A DNA stretch of 64,000 bases from Kluyvera sp040932435 (GTDB lineage Bacteria; Pseudomonadota; Gammaproteobacteria; Enterobacterales; Enterobacteriaceae): contig NZ_JBFQGA010000014.1 in the NCBI RefSeq assembly GCF_040932435.1, positions 1 through 64,000 on the forward strand, written 5' to 3'. This document shows, piece by piece, positions 52,462 to 61,165 of the stretch (the stretch's first letter is position 1; every line of letters begins with the position of its first letter). A model generated the notes under the pieces. That model was not told the DNA's origin. It saw only the letters and a list, made by a program, of their open reading frames with translations, and did not search any database. The position numbers and the translations under genes are program-made.

Positions 52462-52665
52462 ATGAATAAGATTTTCCGACCGCTGGCGGTGTTACTCGCA
52501 TTGTTTAGCCTTGCTGGCTGCGGCCTCAAAGGCCCACTCTATTTCCCACCGGCAGATAAAACGGCGGCCCCTCCGACTAAACCGGTGACGCCTCCGGTGC
52601 AAAGTGACGCACCTGACCGCAACGACCGCGGTGATAACGGTGGTCCGACGCAGGTTAATTACTAA
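52462..52665 (+). CDS. lptM: LptM (YifL), lipoprotein assisting LptD maturation
   Basis: 67 residues. A lipoprotein signal with lipobox LAGC (Cys20) is followed by GLKGPLYFPP, the conserved segment that mimics LPS binding in the LptDE translocon. The low-complexity C-terminus is rich in Pro and Asp. LptM promotes correct disulfide formation in LptD in E. coli. Confidence 0.95.
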   Translation: MNKIFRPLAVLLALFSLAGCGLKGPLYFPPADKTAAPPTKPVTPPVQSDAPDRNDRGDNGGPTQVNY

Positions 52666-52700
52666 TTAATACGTTCTGTTCCGCGCAATTGGAGTAGATG

Positions 52701-53525
52701 ATGCAGTTTTCTAAAATGCATGGCCTCGGCAACGATTTCATGGTTGTCGACGCGGTAACGCAGAATGTTTTTTTCTCGCCAGAGCTGATTCGTCGCCTGG
52801 CAGATAGGCATCATGGAGTGGGTTTCGACCAGCTGTTGGTCGTCGAGCCGCCTTATGATCCCGATTTGGATTTTCACTATCGTATTTTCAATGCCGATGG
52901 CAGCGAAGTTTCTCAGTGTGGTAATGGTGCGCGTTGTTTCGCCCGTTTTGTGCGCCTGAAAGGCCTGACCAATAAACGTGAGATCAACGTGAGTACGGCG
53001 AATGGTCGCATGGTATTAACCGTTACCGATGATGAGCTGGTCCGCGTGAACATGGGTGAGCCTAACTTTGAGCCGTCTCAGGTTCCGTTCCGCGCTAACA
53101 AAGCGGAAAAGACCTATATTATGCGTGTGGCCGAACAGACAGTATTGTGCGGCGTGGTTTCCATGGGCAACCCGCATTGCGTCATTCAGGTTGATAACGT
53201 TGACACGGCTGCGGTAGAAACGCTGGGGCCGTTGATGGAAAGCCATGAGCGTTTCCCTGAACGCGCAAACATCGGTTTTATGCAGATTGTGAAGCGCGAA
53301 CATATTCGCCTGCGCGTCTATGAACGCGGCGCGGGTGAAACGCAGGCTTGCGGCAGCGGTGCATGTGCAGCGGTTGCCGTCGGTATTCAGCAAGGCCTGC
53401 TGGCAGAAGAAGTACGCGTAGAATTACCGGGCGGACGTCTTGATATCGCCTGGAAGGGCCCGGGCCAACCGTTGTTTATGACTGGCCCGGCGGCACATGT
53501 CTATGACGGATTTATTCACCTATGA
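52701..53525 (+). CDS. dapF: DapF, diaminopimelate epimerase
   Basis: 274 residues from the second of two adjacent ATGs (52698 and 52701). The GGAG site is better placed for the second, which also gives the E. coli length. It converts LL- to meso-diaminopimelate for peptidoglycan and lysine. The two catalytic cysteines are Cys73 in QCGNGAR and the one in QACGSGA (about 217). The stop overlaps the yigA start. Confidence 0.96.
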   Translation: MQFSKMHGLGNDFMVVDAVTQNVFFSPELIRRLADRHHGVGFDQLLVVEPPYDPDLDFHYRIFNADGSEVSQCGNGARCFARFVRLKGLTNKREINVSTANGRMVLTVTDDELVRVNMGEPNFEPSQVPFRANKAEKTYIMRVAEQTVLCGVVSMGNPHCVIQVDNVDTAAVETLGPLMESHERFPERANIGFMQIVKREHIRLRVYERGAGETQACGSGACAAVAVGIQQGLLAEEVRVELPGGRLDIAWKGPGQPLFMTGPAAHVYDGFIHL

Positions 53526-54229
53526 AACACGTCGGGGAAGAACAACAGGATGCTGCCATCGCGCTGAATGACAGAGCGGTAGCGGACTATCTGTTGCAAC
53601 ATCCTGAATTCTTTATTCGTAATGCCGCCATTGTTGAGCAAATGCGCGTCCCGCATCCGGTGCGGGGCATGGTGTCGTTGGTTGAGTGGCATATGGCGCG
53701 TTCGCGCAACTATATCGCGATGCTCGAAGAGAATATGGATCAGCTGATGGATCAGGCCGCAGCCAACGAAGGGCTGTTTTATCGGCTGCTGCATCTGCAA
53801 AACCGGCTGGCCTGCGCGGAAAGTCTCGACGATCTGCTGCTGCGCTTTCACCGCTGGGCTCGCGAGTTAGGGCTAGCCGGCGCATCGTTACGCCTGTTCT
53901 CCGATCGTTGGCGGCTTGGCGCGCCCTCTAAATACACCCACCTTGTTCTCTCGCGGCAGGCGTTTGAGCCGCTGCGCATCCAGCGCCTGGGGCAGGAAAA
54001 CCATTATCTCGGCACCCTGAATGGACCGGAACTGTTGCTACTGCTGCCAGAGGCGAAGGCGGTCGGTTCGGTAGCGGTGTCAATGATGGGCAATGATGGC
54101 TCGCTCGGCGTGATTCTGTTTAGCAGCCGCGACCCGCACCATTATCAACCCGGTCAGGGAACGCAGTTATTGCAGGAAATAGCCCTCATGCTGCCGGGGT
54201 TGCTGGAACGGTGGATTGAACGCGTATGA
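53522..54229 (+). CDS. yigA: YigA, DUF484 protein (GAF-like)
   Basis: 235 residues, as in E. coli. Its start overlaps the dapF stop and its stop overlaps the xerC start (ATGA in both). DUF484 proteins have an N-terminal helical region (HPEFFIRN) and a GAF-like domain. The biological role is unknown. Conserved coupling with xerC suggests a link to chromosome segregation or merely shared expression. Confidence 0.93.
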   Translation: MKHVGEEQQDAAIALNDRAVADYLLQHPEFFIRNAAIVEQMRVPHPVRGMVSLVEWHMARSRNYIAMLEENMDQLMDQAAANEGLFYRLLHLQNRLACAESLDDLLLRFHRWARELGLAGASLRLFSDRWRLGAPSKYTHLVLSRQAFEPLRIQRLGQENHYLGTLNGPELLLLLPEAKAVGSVAVSMMGNDGSLGVILFSSRDPHHYQPGQGTQLLQEIALMLPGLLERWIERV

Positions 54230-55128
54230 CGGACACCTCGCTTACGCTCGCCGTGACGCGTTTTCTACGCTATCTGGGCGTGGAGCGGCAGCTTAGCCCG
54301 ATAACCCTACTTAACTATCAGCGTCAGCTTGATGCCATTATTGAACTGGCCAGCACGATGGGCCTGCAGAATTGGCAACAATGTGATGCTGCGATGGTTC
54401 GAAGTATTGCCACCCGCAGCCGCCGTAAAGGGTTAGGTGCGGCAAGCCTGGCGCTTCGCCTGTCTGCGCTGCGCAGCTTTTTCGATTGGATGGTGAGTCA
54501 AGGCGAGCTACCGGCAAACCCGGCAAAAGGGATTGCGGCGCCTAAAGCCCCGCGTCATCTGCCGAAGAATATCGACGTTGATGACGTGAACCGTCTGTTA
54601 GATATTGACCTTAACGATCCGCTGGCAGTGCGTGACCGCGCGATGCTGGAGGTGATGTACGGGGCCGGGCTGCGTCTGTCTGAACTGGTTGGGCTTGATA
54701 TCAAACATCTCGACCTTGATACCGGGGAAGTCTGGGTGATGGGTAAGGGCAGCAAAGAGCGCCGCTTGCCGATTGGCCGCAACGCCGTGGCATGGATTGA
54801 GCACTGGCTCGATCTGCGTGGGCTGTTCGGCGGTGATGACGAGGCGCTGTTTTTATCCAAACTGGGCAAACGCATTTCGGCGCGCAATGTCCAAAAGCGC
54901 TTTGCGGAGTGGGGCATCAAGCAGGGGCTCAACAGCCACGTTAATCCTCATAAGCTGCGCCACTCATTCGCGACCCATATGCTGGAATCGAGCGGCGATC
55001 TGCGCGGCGTGCAGGAACTTCTGGGCCACGCGAATCTATCGACAACCCAAATCTATACCCACCTTGATTTTCAACACCTTGCTACGGTGTACGATGCGGC
55101 GCATCCACGCGCCAAACGGGAGAAATAA
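54226..55128 (+). CDS. xerC: XerC, site-specific tyrosine recombinase
   Basis: 300 residues (298 in E. coli). With XerD it resolves chromosome dimers at dif under FtsK control. An N-terminal SAM-like core-binding domain (about 1-95) is followed by the catalytic domain with Arg150 (GAGLRLSE), Lys174 (VMGKGSK), His242 and Arg245 (HKLRHSF), His268 (LGHAN) and the nucleophile Tyr277 (QIYTH). The C-terminal tail is basic. The last base of its stop codon is the first base of the yigB ATG. Confidence 0.96.
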   Translation: MTDTSLTLAVTRFLRYLGVERQLSPITLLNYQRQLDAIIELASTMGLQNWQQCDAAMVRSIATRSRRKGLGAASLALRLSALRSFFDWMVSQGELPANPAKGIAAPKAPRHLPKNIDVDDVNRLLDIDLNDPLAVRDRAMLEVMYGAGLRLSELVGLDIKHLDLDTGEVWVMGKGSKERRLPIGRNAVAWIEHWLDLRGLFGGDDEALFLSKLGKRISARNVQKRFAEWGIKQGLNSHVNPHKLRHSFATHMLESSGDLRGVQELLGHANLSTTQIYTHLDFQHLATVYDAAHPRAKREK

Positions 55129-55844
55129 TGCGTTTTTATCGACCGCTGGGCACCATTGCCGCGTTGACGTTTGACCTTGACGATACCCTTTATGATAACC
55201 GCCCGGTGATTGACCGGACGATGCAGGAGTCGCTGATCTTCGTGCGCGGCTACCATCCGGCGCTGGCAAATTTTGATGCGCGCATGCTGCAAACCTGGCG
55301 CGATGAGCTGCTGAAAAACGAGCCTGAAATCTACCATGACGTCACGGAATGGCGTCGGCGTGCGCTGGAGTATGGCCTGCGTCAGGCGGGCCTGACGGCG
55401 CGAGAAGCGACCGAAGGCGCCGAAGCGGCGATGGAGAACTTTGCCCAGTGGCGCAGCCGAATTGATGTTCCACAGGAAACCCACGATACCCTGACAAAAC
55501 TGGCGCAGAAATGGCCGCTGGTGGCCATCACCAACGGCAACGCTCAGCCGGAGCTGTTCGGCTTGAATCAGTACTTCCAGTTTGTGCTGCGTGCGGGTCC
55601 CGACGGGCGTTCGAAGCCTTACGCCGATATGTATCATCTGGCGGCCGAAAAACTGGGCGTGCCGCTCGGTGAGATCCTGCATGTGGGCGACGATTTGACC
55701 ACTGACGTTGCCGGGGCGATTCGCTGTGGAATGCATGCCTGTTGGATCAAGCCAGAAAATGCAGACCTGATGCAGACCGCAGACAGCCGTTTGTTGCCAC
55801 ACGTTGAGATTTCCCGGTTGGCATCTCTGACCTCGCTGATATAA
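55128..55844 (+). CDS. yigB: YigB, HAD-family phosphatase (FMN phosphatase)
   Basis: 238 residues. HAD motif I is FDLDDTLYDN (about 17-26) with the nucleophilic aspartate. Motif II is ITNGN, and motif III/IV is VGDDLTTDVAGA. E. coli YigB dephosphorylates FMN to riboflavin. The uvrD promoter lies within its 3' end. Confidence 0.94.
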   Translation: MRFYRPLGTIAALTFDLDDTLYDNRPVIDRTMQESLIFVRGYHPALANFDARMLQTWRDELLKNEPEIYHDVTEWRRRALEYGLRQAGLTAREATEGAEAAMENFAQWRSRIDVPQETHDTLTKLAQKWPLVAITNGNAQPELFGLNQYFQFVLRAGPDGRSKPYADMYHLAAEKLGVPLGEILHVGDDLTTDVAGAIRCGMHACWIKPENADLMQTADSRLLPHVEISRLASLTSLI

Positions 55845-55872
55845 TCGTCAATAACTCTGTATAAATTCCCAG
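55818..55872 (+). promoter_or_regulatory. uvrD promoter with LexA (SOS) box
   Basis: -35 TTGGCA (55818-55823), a 16-bp spacer and -10 TATAAT (55840-55845), inside the 3' end of yigB. The LexA box CTGTATAAATTCCCAG (55857-55872) lies just downstream and agrees with the E. coli uvrD box at 14 of 16 bases, as I recall it. SOS control is inferred. Confidence 0.85.
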
Positions 55873-55878
55873 GGGCCC

Positions 55879-56003
55879 ATACACGTCGCACTTCAAGTTG
55901 CAGATGCGTTGGCTGCACTCGTTCACCCCAGTCACGTACTGATGTACGCTCCTGGGGATGAACTCCCTTGCCGCCTTCCTGCAACTCGAATTGCTTAGTG
56001 TAT
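55879..56003. repeat. ERIC (IRU) element in the uvrD leader
   Basis: About 125 bp with ends ATACAC / GTGTAT. It contains the core recognised by standard ERIC primers (ttcaccccagtcacgtact and gtacgctcctggggat) and long complementary arms (cttcaagttgcag / ctgcaactcgaa). It lies between the LexA box and the uvrD start, so it is transcribed as part of the mRNA leader. Confidence 0.92.
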
Positions 56004-56033
56004 AACTGGGCCCTGTTGATTCCGGCGGTGCCA

Positions 56034-58196
56034 ATGGACGTTTCTTACCTGCTCGACAGCCTCAATGATAAACAGCGCGAAGCCGTCGCGGCAAAGCGTA
56101 CCAATATGCTGGTGCTCGCCGGGGCTGGTAGTGGTAAAACGCGCGTGCTGGTTCACCGTATCGCCTGGCTACAAAGCGTGGAAAACTGCTCACCGTACTC
56201 GATTATGGCGGTGACCTTTACCAACAAAGCGGCGGCAGAAATGCGCCACCGTATTGCCGAACTGATGGGGACGTCCCAGGGCGGCATGTGGGTCGGGACC
56301 TTCCACGGGCTGGCGCACCGTCTGCTGCGCGCCCATCACCTTGATGCCAATCTGCCGCAGGATTTTCAGATCCTCGACAGCGAAGATCAACTGCGCCTGC
56401 TAAAACGTCTGATCAAGGCGATGAACCTCGATGAAAAGCAGTGGCCGCCGCGTCAGGCCATGTGGTTTATCAACAGCCAGAAAGATGAGGGGCTACGCCC
56501 GCACCATCTCCAAAGCTATGGCAATCCGGTAGAGCAGACATGGCAGAAGGTTTATCAGGCCTATCAGGAAGCGTGTGACCGTGCGGGGCTGGTGGATTTC
56601 GCCGAGCTGCTGCTACGTGCCCATGAGCTGTGGCTCAATAAACCGCATATTCTGCAGCACTATCGCGAACGTTTTTCTAATATCCTGGTGGACGAATTCC
56701 AAGATACCAACAACATTCAATATGCTTGGATCCGCCTGCTGGCGGGTGATACCGGGAAGGTCATGATCGTCGGTGATGATGATCAGTCAATCTACGGCTG
56801 GCGCGGAGCGCAGGTGGAAAACATCCAGCGCTTCCTGAACGACTTCCCGGGTGCGCAAACCATTCGTCTGGAGCAGAACTACCGTTCGACCAGCAATATC
56901 CTGAGCGCAGCCAACGCCTTGATTGAGAACAACAATGGGCGCTTAGGCAAAAAGCTGTGGACCGATGGTGCCGATGGCGAACCGATCTCGCTCTACTGCG
57001 CCTTTAACGAGCTGGATGAAGCACGTTTTGTGGTTAACCGCATTAAATCCTGGCAGGACAACGGTGGCCAGCTGACACAGTGCGCTATTCTCTATCGCAG
57101 CAACGCCCAATCGCGTGTGCTGGAAGAGGCCCTGTTACAGGTCAGCATGCCGTACCGTATCTACGGTGGCATGCGCTTCTTCGAACGCCAAGAAATCAAA
57201 GATGCGCTCTCTTACCTGCGCCTTATCTCCAACCGCAACGACGATGCTGCCTTCGAACGCGTGGTGAATACGCCAACGCGCGGCATCGGCGACCGGACTC
57301 TGGACGTTGTGCGTCAGACATCACGTGACCGCCAACTAACGTTATGGCAGGCCTGCCGCGAGCTGCTGCAAGAAAAAGCACTCGCCGGGCGCGCTGCCAG
57401 CGCGCTGCAGCGCTTTATGGAGCTGATCGATGCTCTGGCCCAGGAAACCGCCGATATGCCGCTGCATGTGCAGACCGACCGGGTGGTGAAGGATTCCGGG
57501 TTGCGTATGATGTACGAGCAGGAGAAAGGCGAAAAAGGCCAGACGCGTATTGAAAACTTAGACGAACTGGTGACGGCAACGCGCCAGTTCAGCTACAACG
57601 AAGAAGAAGAAGATTTACTGCCGCTGCAGGCGTTTCTCTCCCATGCAGCGCTGGAAGCGGGTGAAGGTCAGGCCGATACTTGGCAGGATGCGGTACAGCT
57701 GATGACGCTGCACTCGGCGAAAGGTCTGGAGTTCCCGCAGGTGTTTATTGTGGGCATGGAAGAGGGGATGTTCCCAAGCCAGATGTCGCTGGATGAAGGC
57801 GGACGCTTGGAAGAGGAACGTCGTCTGGCCTATGTTGGCGTCACGCGCGCCATGCAGAAGCTGACGCTGACCTATGCGGAAACCCGCCGCCTGTATGGCA
57901 AAGAGGTTTACCACCGCCCATCACGCTTTATTGGCGAGCTGCCGGAAAACTGTGTGGAAGAGGTGCGCCTGCGCGCTACCGTCAGCCGCCCGGTAAATCA
58001 TCAAAGAATGGGCACGCCGATGGCGGAAAACGATACCGGTTATAAGCTTGGCCAGCGCGTTCGCCACGCTAAGTTTGGCGAAGGCACTATCGTGAATCTG
58101 GAAGGCAGCGGCGAACACAGCCGTTTGCAAGTTGCGTTTCAGGGGCAAGGCATTAAATGGCTGGTGGCGGCCTACGCCAGACTGGAAACCGTATAA
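56034..58196 (+). CDS. uvrD: UvrD, DNA helicase II
   Basis: 720 residues from the ATG at 56034; the frame continues up to 55968 inside the ERIC element but without homology. It acts in nucleotide excision and mismatch repair and dismantles RecA filaments. Superfamily 1A motifs are Walker A GAGSGKTR (30-37), DEFQDTN (II), GDDDQSIYGWRGA (III) and VGVTRA (VI). The C-terminal Tudor-like domain (about 650-720) interacts with RNA polymerase. Confidence 0.97.
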   Translation: MDVSYLLDSLNDKQREAVAAKRTNMLVLAGAGSGKTRVLVHRIAWLQSVENCSPYSIMAVTFTNKAAAEMRHRIAELMGTSQGGMWVGTFHGLAHRLLRAHHLDANLPQDFQILDSEDQLRLLKRLIKAMNLDEKQWPPRQAMWFINSQKDEGLRPHHLQSYGNPVEQTWQKVYQAYQEACDRAGLVDFAELLLRAHELWLNKPHILQHYRERFSNILVDEFQDTNNIQYAWIRLLAGDTGKVMIVGDDDQSIYGWRGAQVENIQRFLNDFPGAQTIRLEQNYRSTSNILSAANALIENNNGRLGKKLWTDGADGEPISLYCAFNELDEARFVVNRIKSWQDNGGQLTQCAILYRSNAQSRVLEEALLQVSMPYRIYGGMRFFERQEIKDALSYLRLISNRNDDAAFERVVNTPTRGIGDRTLDVVRQTSRDRQLTLWQACRELLQEKALAGRAASALQRFMELIDALAQETADMPLHVQTDRVVKDSGLRMMYEQEKGEKGQTRIENLDELVTATRQFSYNEEEEDLLPLQAFLSHAALEAGEGQADTWQDAVQLMTLHSAKGLEFPQVFIVGMEEGMFPSQMSLDEGGRLEEERRLAYVGVTRAMQKLTLTYAETRRLYGKEVYHRPSRFIGELPENCVEEVRLRATVSRPVNHQRMGTPMAENDTGYKLGQRVRHAKFGEGTIVNLEGSGEHSRLQVAFQGQGIKWLVAAYARLETV

Positions 58197-58343
58197 CATT
58201 CAGAAAAATATAATTATTTTGTAACCTTCTGCTAGCCTTACTGAATCGAAGGTAATTAATGCCGGTTAGCGTTTCGTTGCGTGTTGACGCCGTTTTTTTG
58301 CTGGCGTAACATGCGCGCACGATTAAGCTAAGAGGACAAAGCC

Positions 58344-58400
58344 TTGGACACACCCAGTAGATGCTGGCTCACCTTCCTGTCATCCAGGAACAACTCCTAA
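58344..58400 (+). CDS. corL: CorL-type leader peptide of corA
   Basis: An 18-residue frame from a TTG at 58344, with AGAGGA seven bases upstream, beginning (M)DTPSRCWLTF and ending NNS. In Salmonella a short ORF corL in the corA leader couples translation to Rho-dependent termination in response to Mg2+. Position and size fit. An 11-bp perfect hairpin overlaps the stop codon. The rest of the 356-bp uvrD-corA interval is non-coding. Confidence 0.7.
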   Translation: MDTPSRCWLTFLSSRNNS

Positions 58401-58428
58401 GGCTATCCTCTTATGCTGATAGCCTTAG
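58397..58428 (+). promoter_or_regulatory. corA leader hairpin overlapping the corL stop
   Basis: CTAAGGCTATC pairs perfectly with GATAGCCTTAG around a 10-base loop. The TAA stop of the leader peptide is in the left arm, so a ribosome at the stop would open the hairpin. It has no T-run. A role in Mg2+-dependent Rho termination is inferred. Confidence 0.65.
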
Positions 58429-58552
58429 CGGTTGTCGGCGACTCGTACTTAATCCCGTCGCATTGAGTCAGGCTGTTTAATGGTCTGAAACCCCTGTAGT
58501 TTCTGTGTGCCCACCGGCTGTCCGATAATTTTTTGCATTGGGAGTCCCGGTC

Positions 58553-59503
58553 ATGCTGAGCGCATTTCAACTGGAAAATAATCGTTTAACGCGTCTTGAA
58601 GCGGACGAGATTGAGCACCTGGCCAGTTCGGTCTGGGTTGACTTAGTTGAGCCGGATGACGATGAACGAAGCCGTGTGCAAAAGGATTTGGGCCAGAACC
58701 TGGCCACGCGCCCTGAGCTGGAAGACATCGAAGCATCCGCACGTTTTTTTGAAGACGAAGACGGCCTGCATATTCACTCCTTCTTCTTCTATGAAGATGC
58801 GGACGATCATGCCGGTAACTCAACCGTGGCGTTTACCATCCGCGAAGGGCGTCTGTTTACCCTGCGCGAACGTGAGCTTCCGGCATTTCGCCTCTATCGT
58901 ATGCGCTCGCGTAGCCAGCTTATGGTGGACGGTAATGCCTACGAACTACTGCTCGATTTGTTCGAAACTAAAATCGAGCAGTTGGCGGATGAAATAGAAA
59001 ACATCTACAGCGACTTGGAAAAACTCAGCCGCGTGATTATGGAAGGGCGTCAGGGCGATGAGTATGACGAAGCGCTCTCTACCCTGGCAGAGCTGGAAGA
59101 TATCGGCTGGAAGGTTCGCCTGTGTCTGATGGATACCCAGCGTGCGCTGAACTTCCTCGTGCGCAAGGCGCGTTTACCGGCGAGCCAGCTTGAGCAGGCG
59201 CGCGAGATCCTACGAGATATCGAATCCCTGCTGCCGCACAACGAATCGCTGTTCCAGAAGGTGAACTTCCTGATGCAGGCGGCGATGGGCTTTATCAATA
59301 TCGAACAGAACCGCATCATTAAAATCTTCTCGGTGGTATCCGTTGTCTTCCTGCCGCCGACGCTGGTCGCATCCAGCTACGGGATGAACTTCGAGTTTAT
59401 GCCGGAGCTGCGCTGGAGCTTTGGTTATCCGGGGGCGATTATCTTTATGATCTTGGCGGGGCTTGCGCCGTATTTATACTTTAAGCGCAAGAACTGGTTG
59501 TAA
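58553..59503 (+). CDS. corA: CorA, Mg2+ / Co2+ / Ni2+ channel
   Basis: 316 residues from the ATG at 58553, preceded by GGGAG. A five-residue upstream extension is not conserved. It is the main Mg2+ uptake channel, a pentamer. A large N-terminal cytoplasmic domain and long stalk helix precede two C-terminal membrane helices. The selectivity motif YGMNFEFMPE lies between them, and the C-terminus is KRKNWL. Confidence 0.97.
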   Translation: MLSAFQLENNRLTRLEADEIEHLASSVWVDLVEPDDDERSRVQKDLGQNLATRPELEDIEASARFFEDEDGLHIHSFFFYEDADDHAGNSTVAFTIREGRLFTLRERELPAFRLYRMRSRSQLMVDGNAYELLLDLFETKIEQLADEIENIYSDLEKLSRVIMEGRQGDEYDEALSTLAELEDIGWKVRLCLMDTQRALNFLVRKARLPASQLEQAREILRDIESLLPHNESLFQKVNFLMQAAMGFINIEQNRIIKIFSVVSVVFLPPTLVASSYGMNFEFMPELRWSFGYPGAIIFMILAGLAPYLYFKRKNWL

Positions 59504-59508
59504 GTTGT

Positions 59509-59588
59509 GTGCCGGATGGCGCTGCGCTTATCCGGCCTACGTTCACTCTTGATTGGTAGGCCGGATAAGGCGTAGCCGCCATCCGGCA
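59509..59588. repeat. BIME: two REP elements between corA and rarD
   Basis: REP 1 is at 59509-59540 (tgccggatggcgctgcg...tatccggcctac) and REP 2 at 59556-59588 (gtaggccggataagg...gccatccggca), inverted relative to each other, between convergent genes. Confidence 0.93.
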
Positions 59589-59593
59589 AGGCC

Positions 59594-60487
59594 TTACCCG
59601 CGGCGGTTTCGCCTTTGCGTATACACCGCATCCATCACGAAAATCGCCAGCGCCACCCAGATAAAGGCGAAGGTGACCATCTTATCCGCACCCGGCACTT
59701 CGCCGTAGAACGTCACCGCCAGCAGGAACATCAGCGTTGGGCCGATATACTGGAAGAAACCGAGCGTCGACAGGCGCAGACGCGTCGCCGCGCCGGTGAA
59801 ACACAGTAGCGGAATTGTCGTAACGACCCCCGCGGCTATCAGCAGCAGGTTCAGCGACCACGAGTTTTGCCCCATGTGGCTGGTGGCACTGTCGGCAATG
59901 CCGAAAAGATAAATCGCTGCCACCGGCAGTAGCCAAAGCGTTTCAAACAGCATACCGGTTTGGGCATCGACGGCGATTTTCTTACGTACTAGGCCGTAGA
60001 AGGCAAAGCTGAACGCCAGCCCCAGTGCAATGAGCGGCAGCGAACCAAATGTCCACAGCTGTACCAGCACGCCGCAAACCGCCAGAATCACCGCCAGCCA
60101 TTGCATGCGACGAAAACGCTCGCCGAGGAAAATCATCCCCAGCACGATATTCACCAACGGGTTAACGAAGTACCCTAGGCTAGCTTCCAGCATGTGATGG
60201 TTATTGACCGACCAGATAAACAACAGCCAGTTACCGCCAATCAGCACCGCCGAAAGCGCCAGCAAAAAGACCTTCTTCGGCGTTTTTAGCAGCGTTCTGA
60301 CCTTCGACCACTGACGACTGATGCTCACCAGCGCGACCATAAAGAAAAATGACCAAATGACACGGTGGGTCAGGATCTCATCGGCAGGTACGTAGTAGAT
60401 AAGCTTAAAATAGGCTGGAGCGATGCCCCAGATAAAATAGGCGGCGAGGGCGAGAAGTACGCCCTGACGCGTCTGTTTGGGATCCAT
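59594..60487 (-). CDS. rarD: RarD, EamA-type membrane transporter
   Basis: 297 residues from the ATG at 60487 (296 in E. coli); a start three codons upstream is possible. Ten membrane segments of the drug/metabolite transporter superfamily. RarD was named for a supposed chloramphenicol-resistance role; its substrate is not established. The conserved N-terminus is KQTRQGVLLALAAYFIWG. Confidence 0.93.
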   Translation of the reverse strand: MDPKQTRQGVLLALAAYFIWGIAPAYFKLIYYVPADEILTHRVIWSFFFMVALVSISRQWSKVRTLLKTPKKVFLLALSAVLIGGNWLLFIWSVNNHHMLEASLGYFVNPLVNIVLGMIFLGERFRRMQWLAVILAVCGVLVQLWTFGSLPLIALGLAFSFAFYGLVRKKIAVDAQTGMLFETLWLLPVAAIYLFGIADSATSHMGQNSWSLNLLLIAAGVVTTIPLLCFTGAATRLRLSTLGFFQYIGPTLMFLLAVTFYGEVPGADKMVTFAFIWVALAIFVMDAVYTQRRNRRG

Positions 60488-60537
60488 GAGAAACATCCAT
60501 TTCGAAAAAGTAAGGCAATGTTACGCGATTATGGCCA

Positions 60538-61005
60538 TTAGCCCACCATATAAGTCGCCGTGGCGCTGGCGATATGCGTTTGTTCTTCGTTGTGCAGTTC
60601 AACGCGGGCAACGGCCACCTTATTCCCGGCGCGCAGCAGTGTGCTGGTGGCGGTGAAACGTGTACCACGGCCTGGACGTAGGTAATCCACGCGTAAATCA
60701 ATGGTGCCCATCCGGGATAGGCGCTGGCGCAGCTCGTCTTCATTGATGGTGTCATGGCGAGCCAGCGTACTGCCAACGCAGACCAGCCCGGCGGCAACGT
60801 CCAGCGCGGAGGCAATCACCCCGCCATGCAAAATGCTTTGCGCCCAATTGCCGACCATCATCGGCTGGTTGTTAAAGCTCAGCTGTGCGAAGGCCTTTTC
60901 ATAGACCTCTAATTCTAGATTCAGCGCCCGGTTAAACGGCATGTGGTAGACAAAAATCTCGCCAACCAGCTTGAGAGCCGCTTCGGCAGTGAGTTGTGCG
61001 GACAT
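60538..61005 (-). CDS. yigI: YigI, hotdog-fold thioesterase
   Basis: 155 residues from the ATG at 61005, with AAGG upstream; an extension to 61023 is not conserved. It belongs to the PaaI/4HBT-type hotdog thioesterases, with the conserved stretch SILHGGVIASALD. E. coli YigI has been reported to act on long- and medium-chain acyl-CoA. It lies 50 bp upstream of rarD on the same strand. Confidence 0.92.
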   Translation of the reverse strand: MSAQLTAEAALKLVGEIFVYHMPFNRALNLELEVYEKAFAQLSFNNQPMMVGNWAQSILHGGVIASALDVAAGLVCVGSTLARHDTINEDELRQRLSRMGTIDLRVDYLRPGRGTRFTATSTLLRAGNKVAVARVELHNEEQTHIASATATYMVG

Positions 61006-61165
61006 AATGACCTTATTTGACATGTTAACGAAATGTTGATTTTATGCCGTTAGCGTGTTGATTTCTACTTTCAGAAAGGTTTGATGAGCAAGAACAGTGC
61101 AAACAGGTAGAATGAGTGTCATTTTGATATTCATTATTTATATATATTTCAGGGGAAAGTGACTG

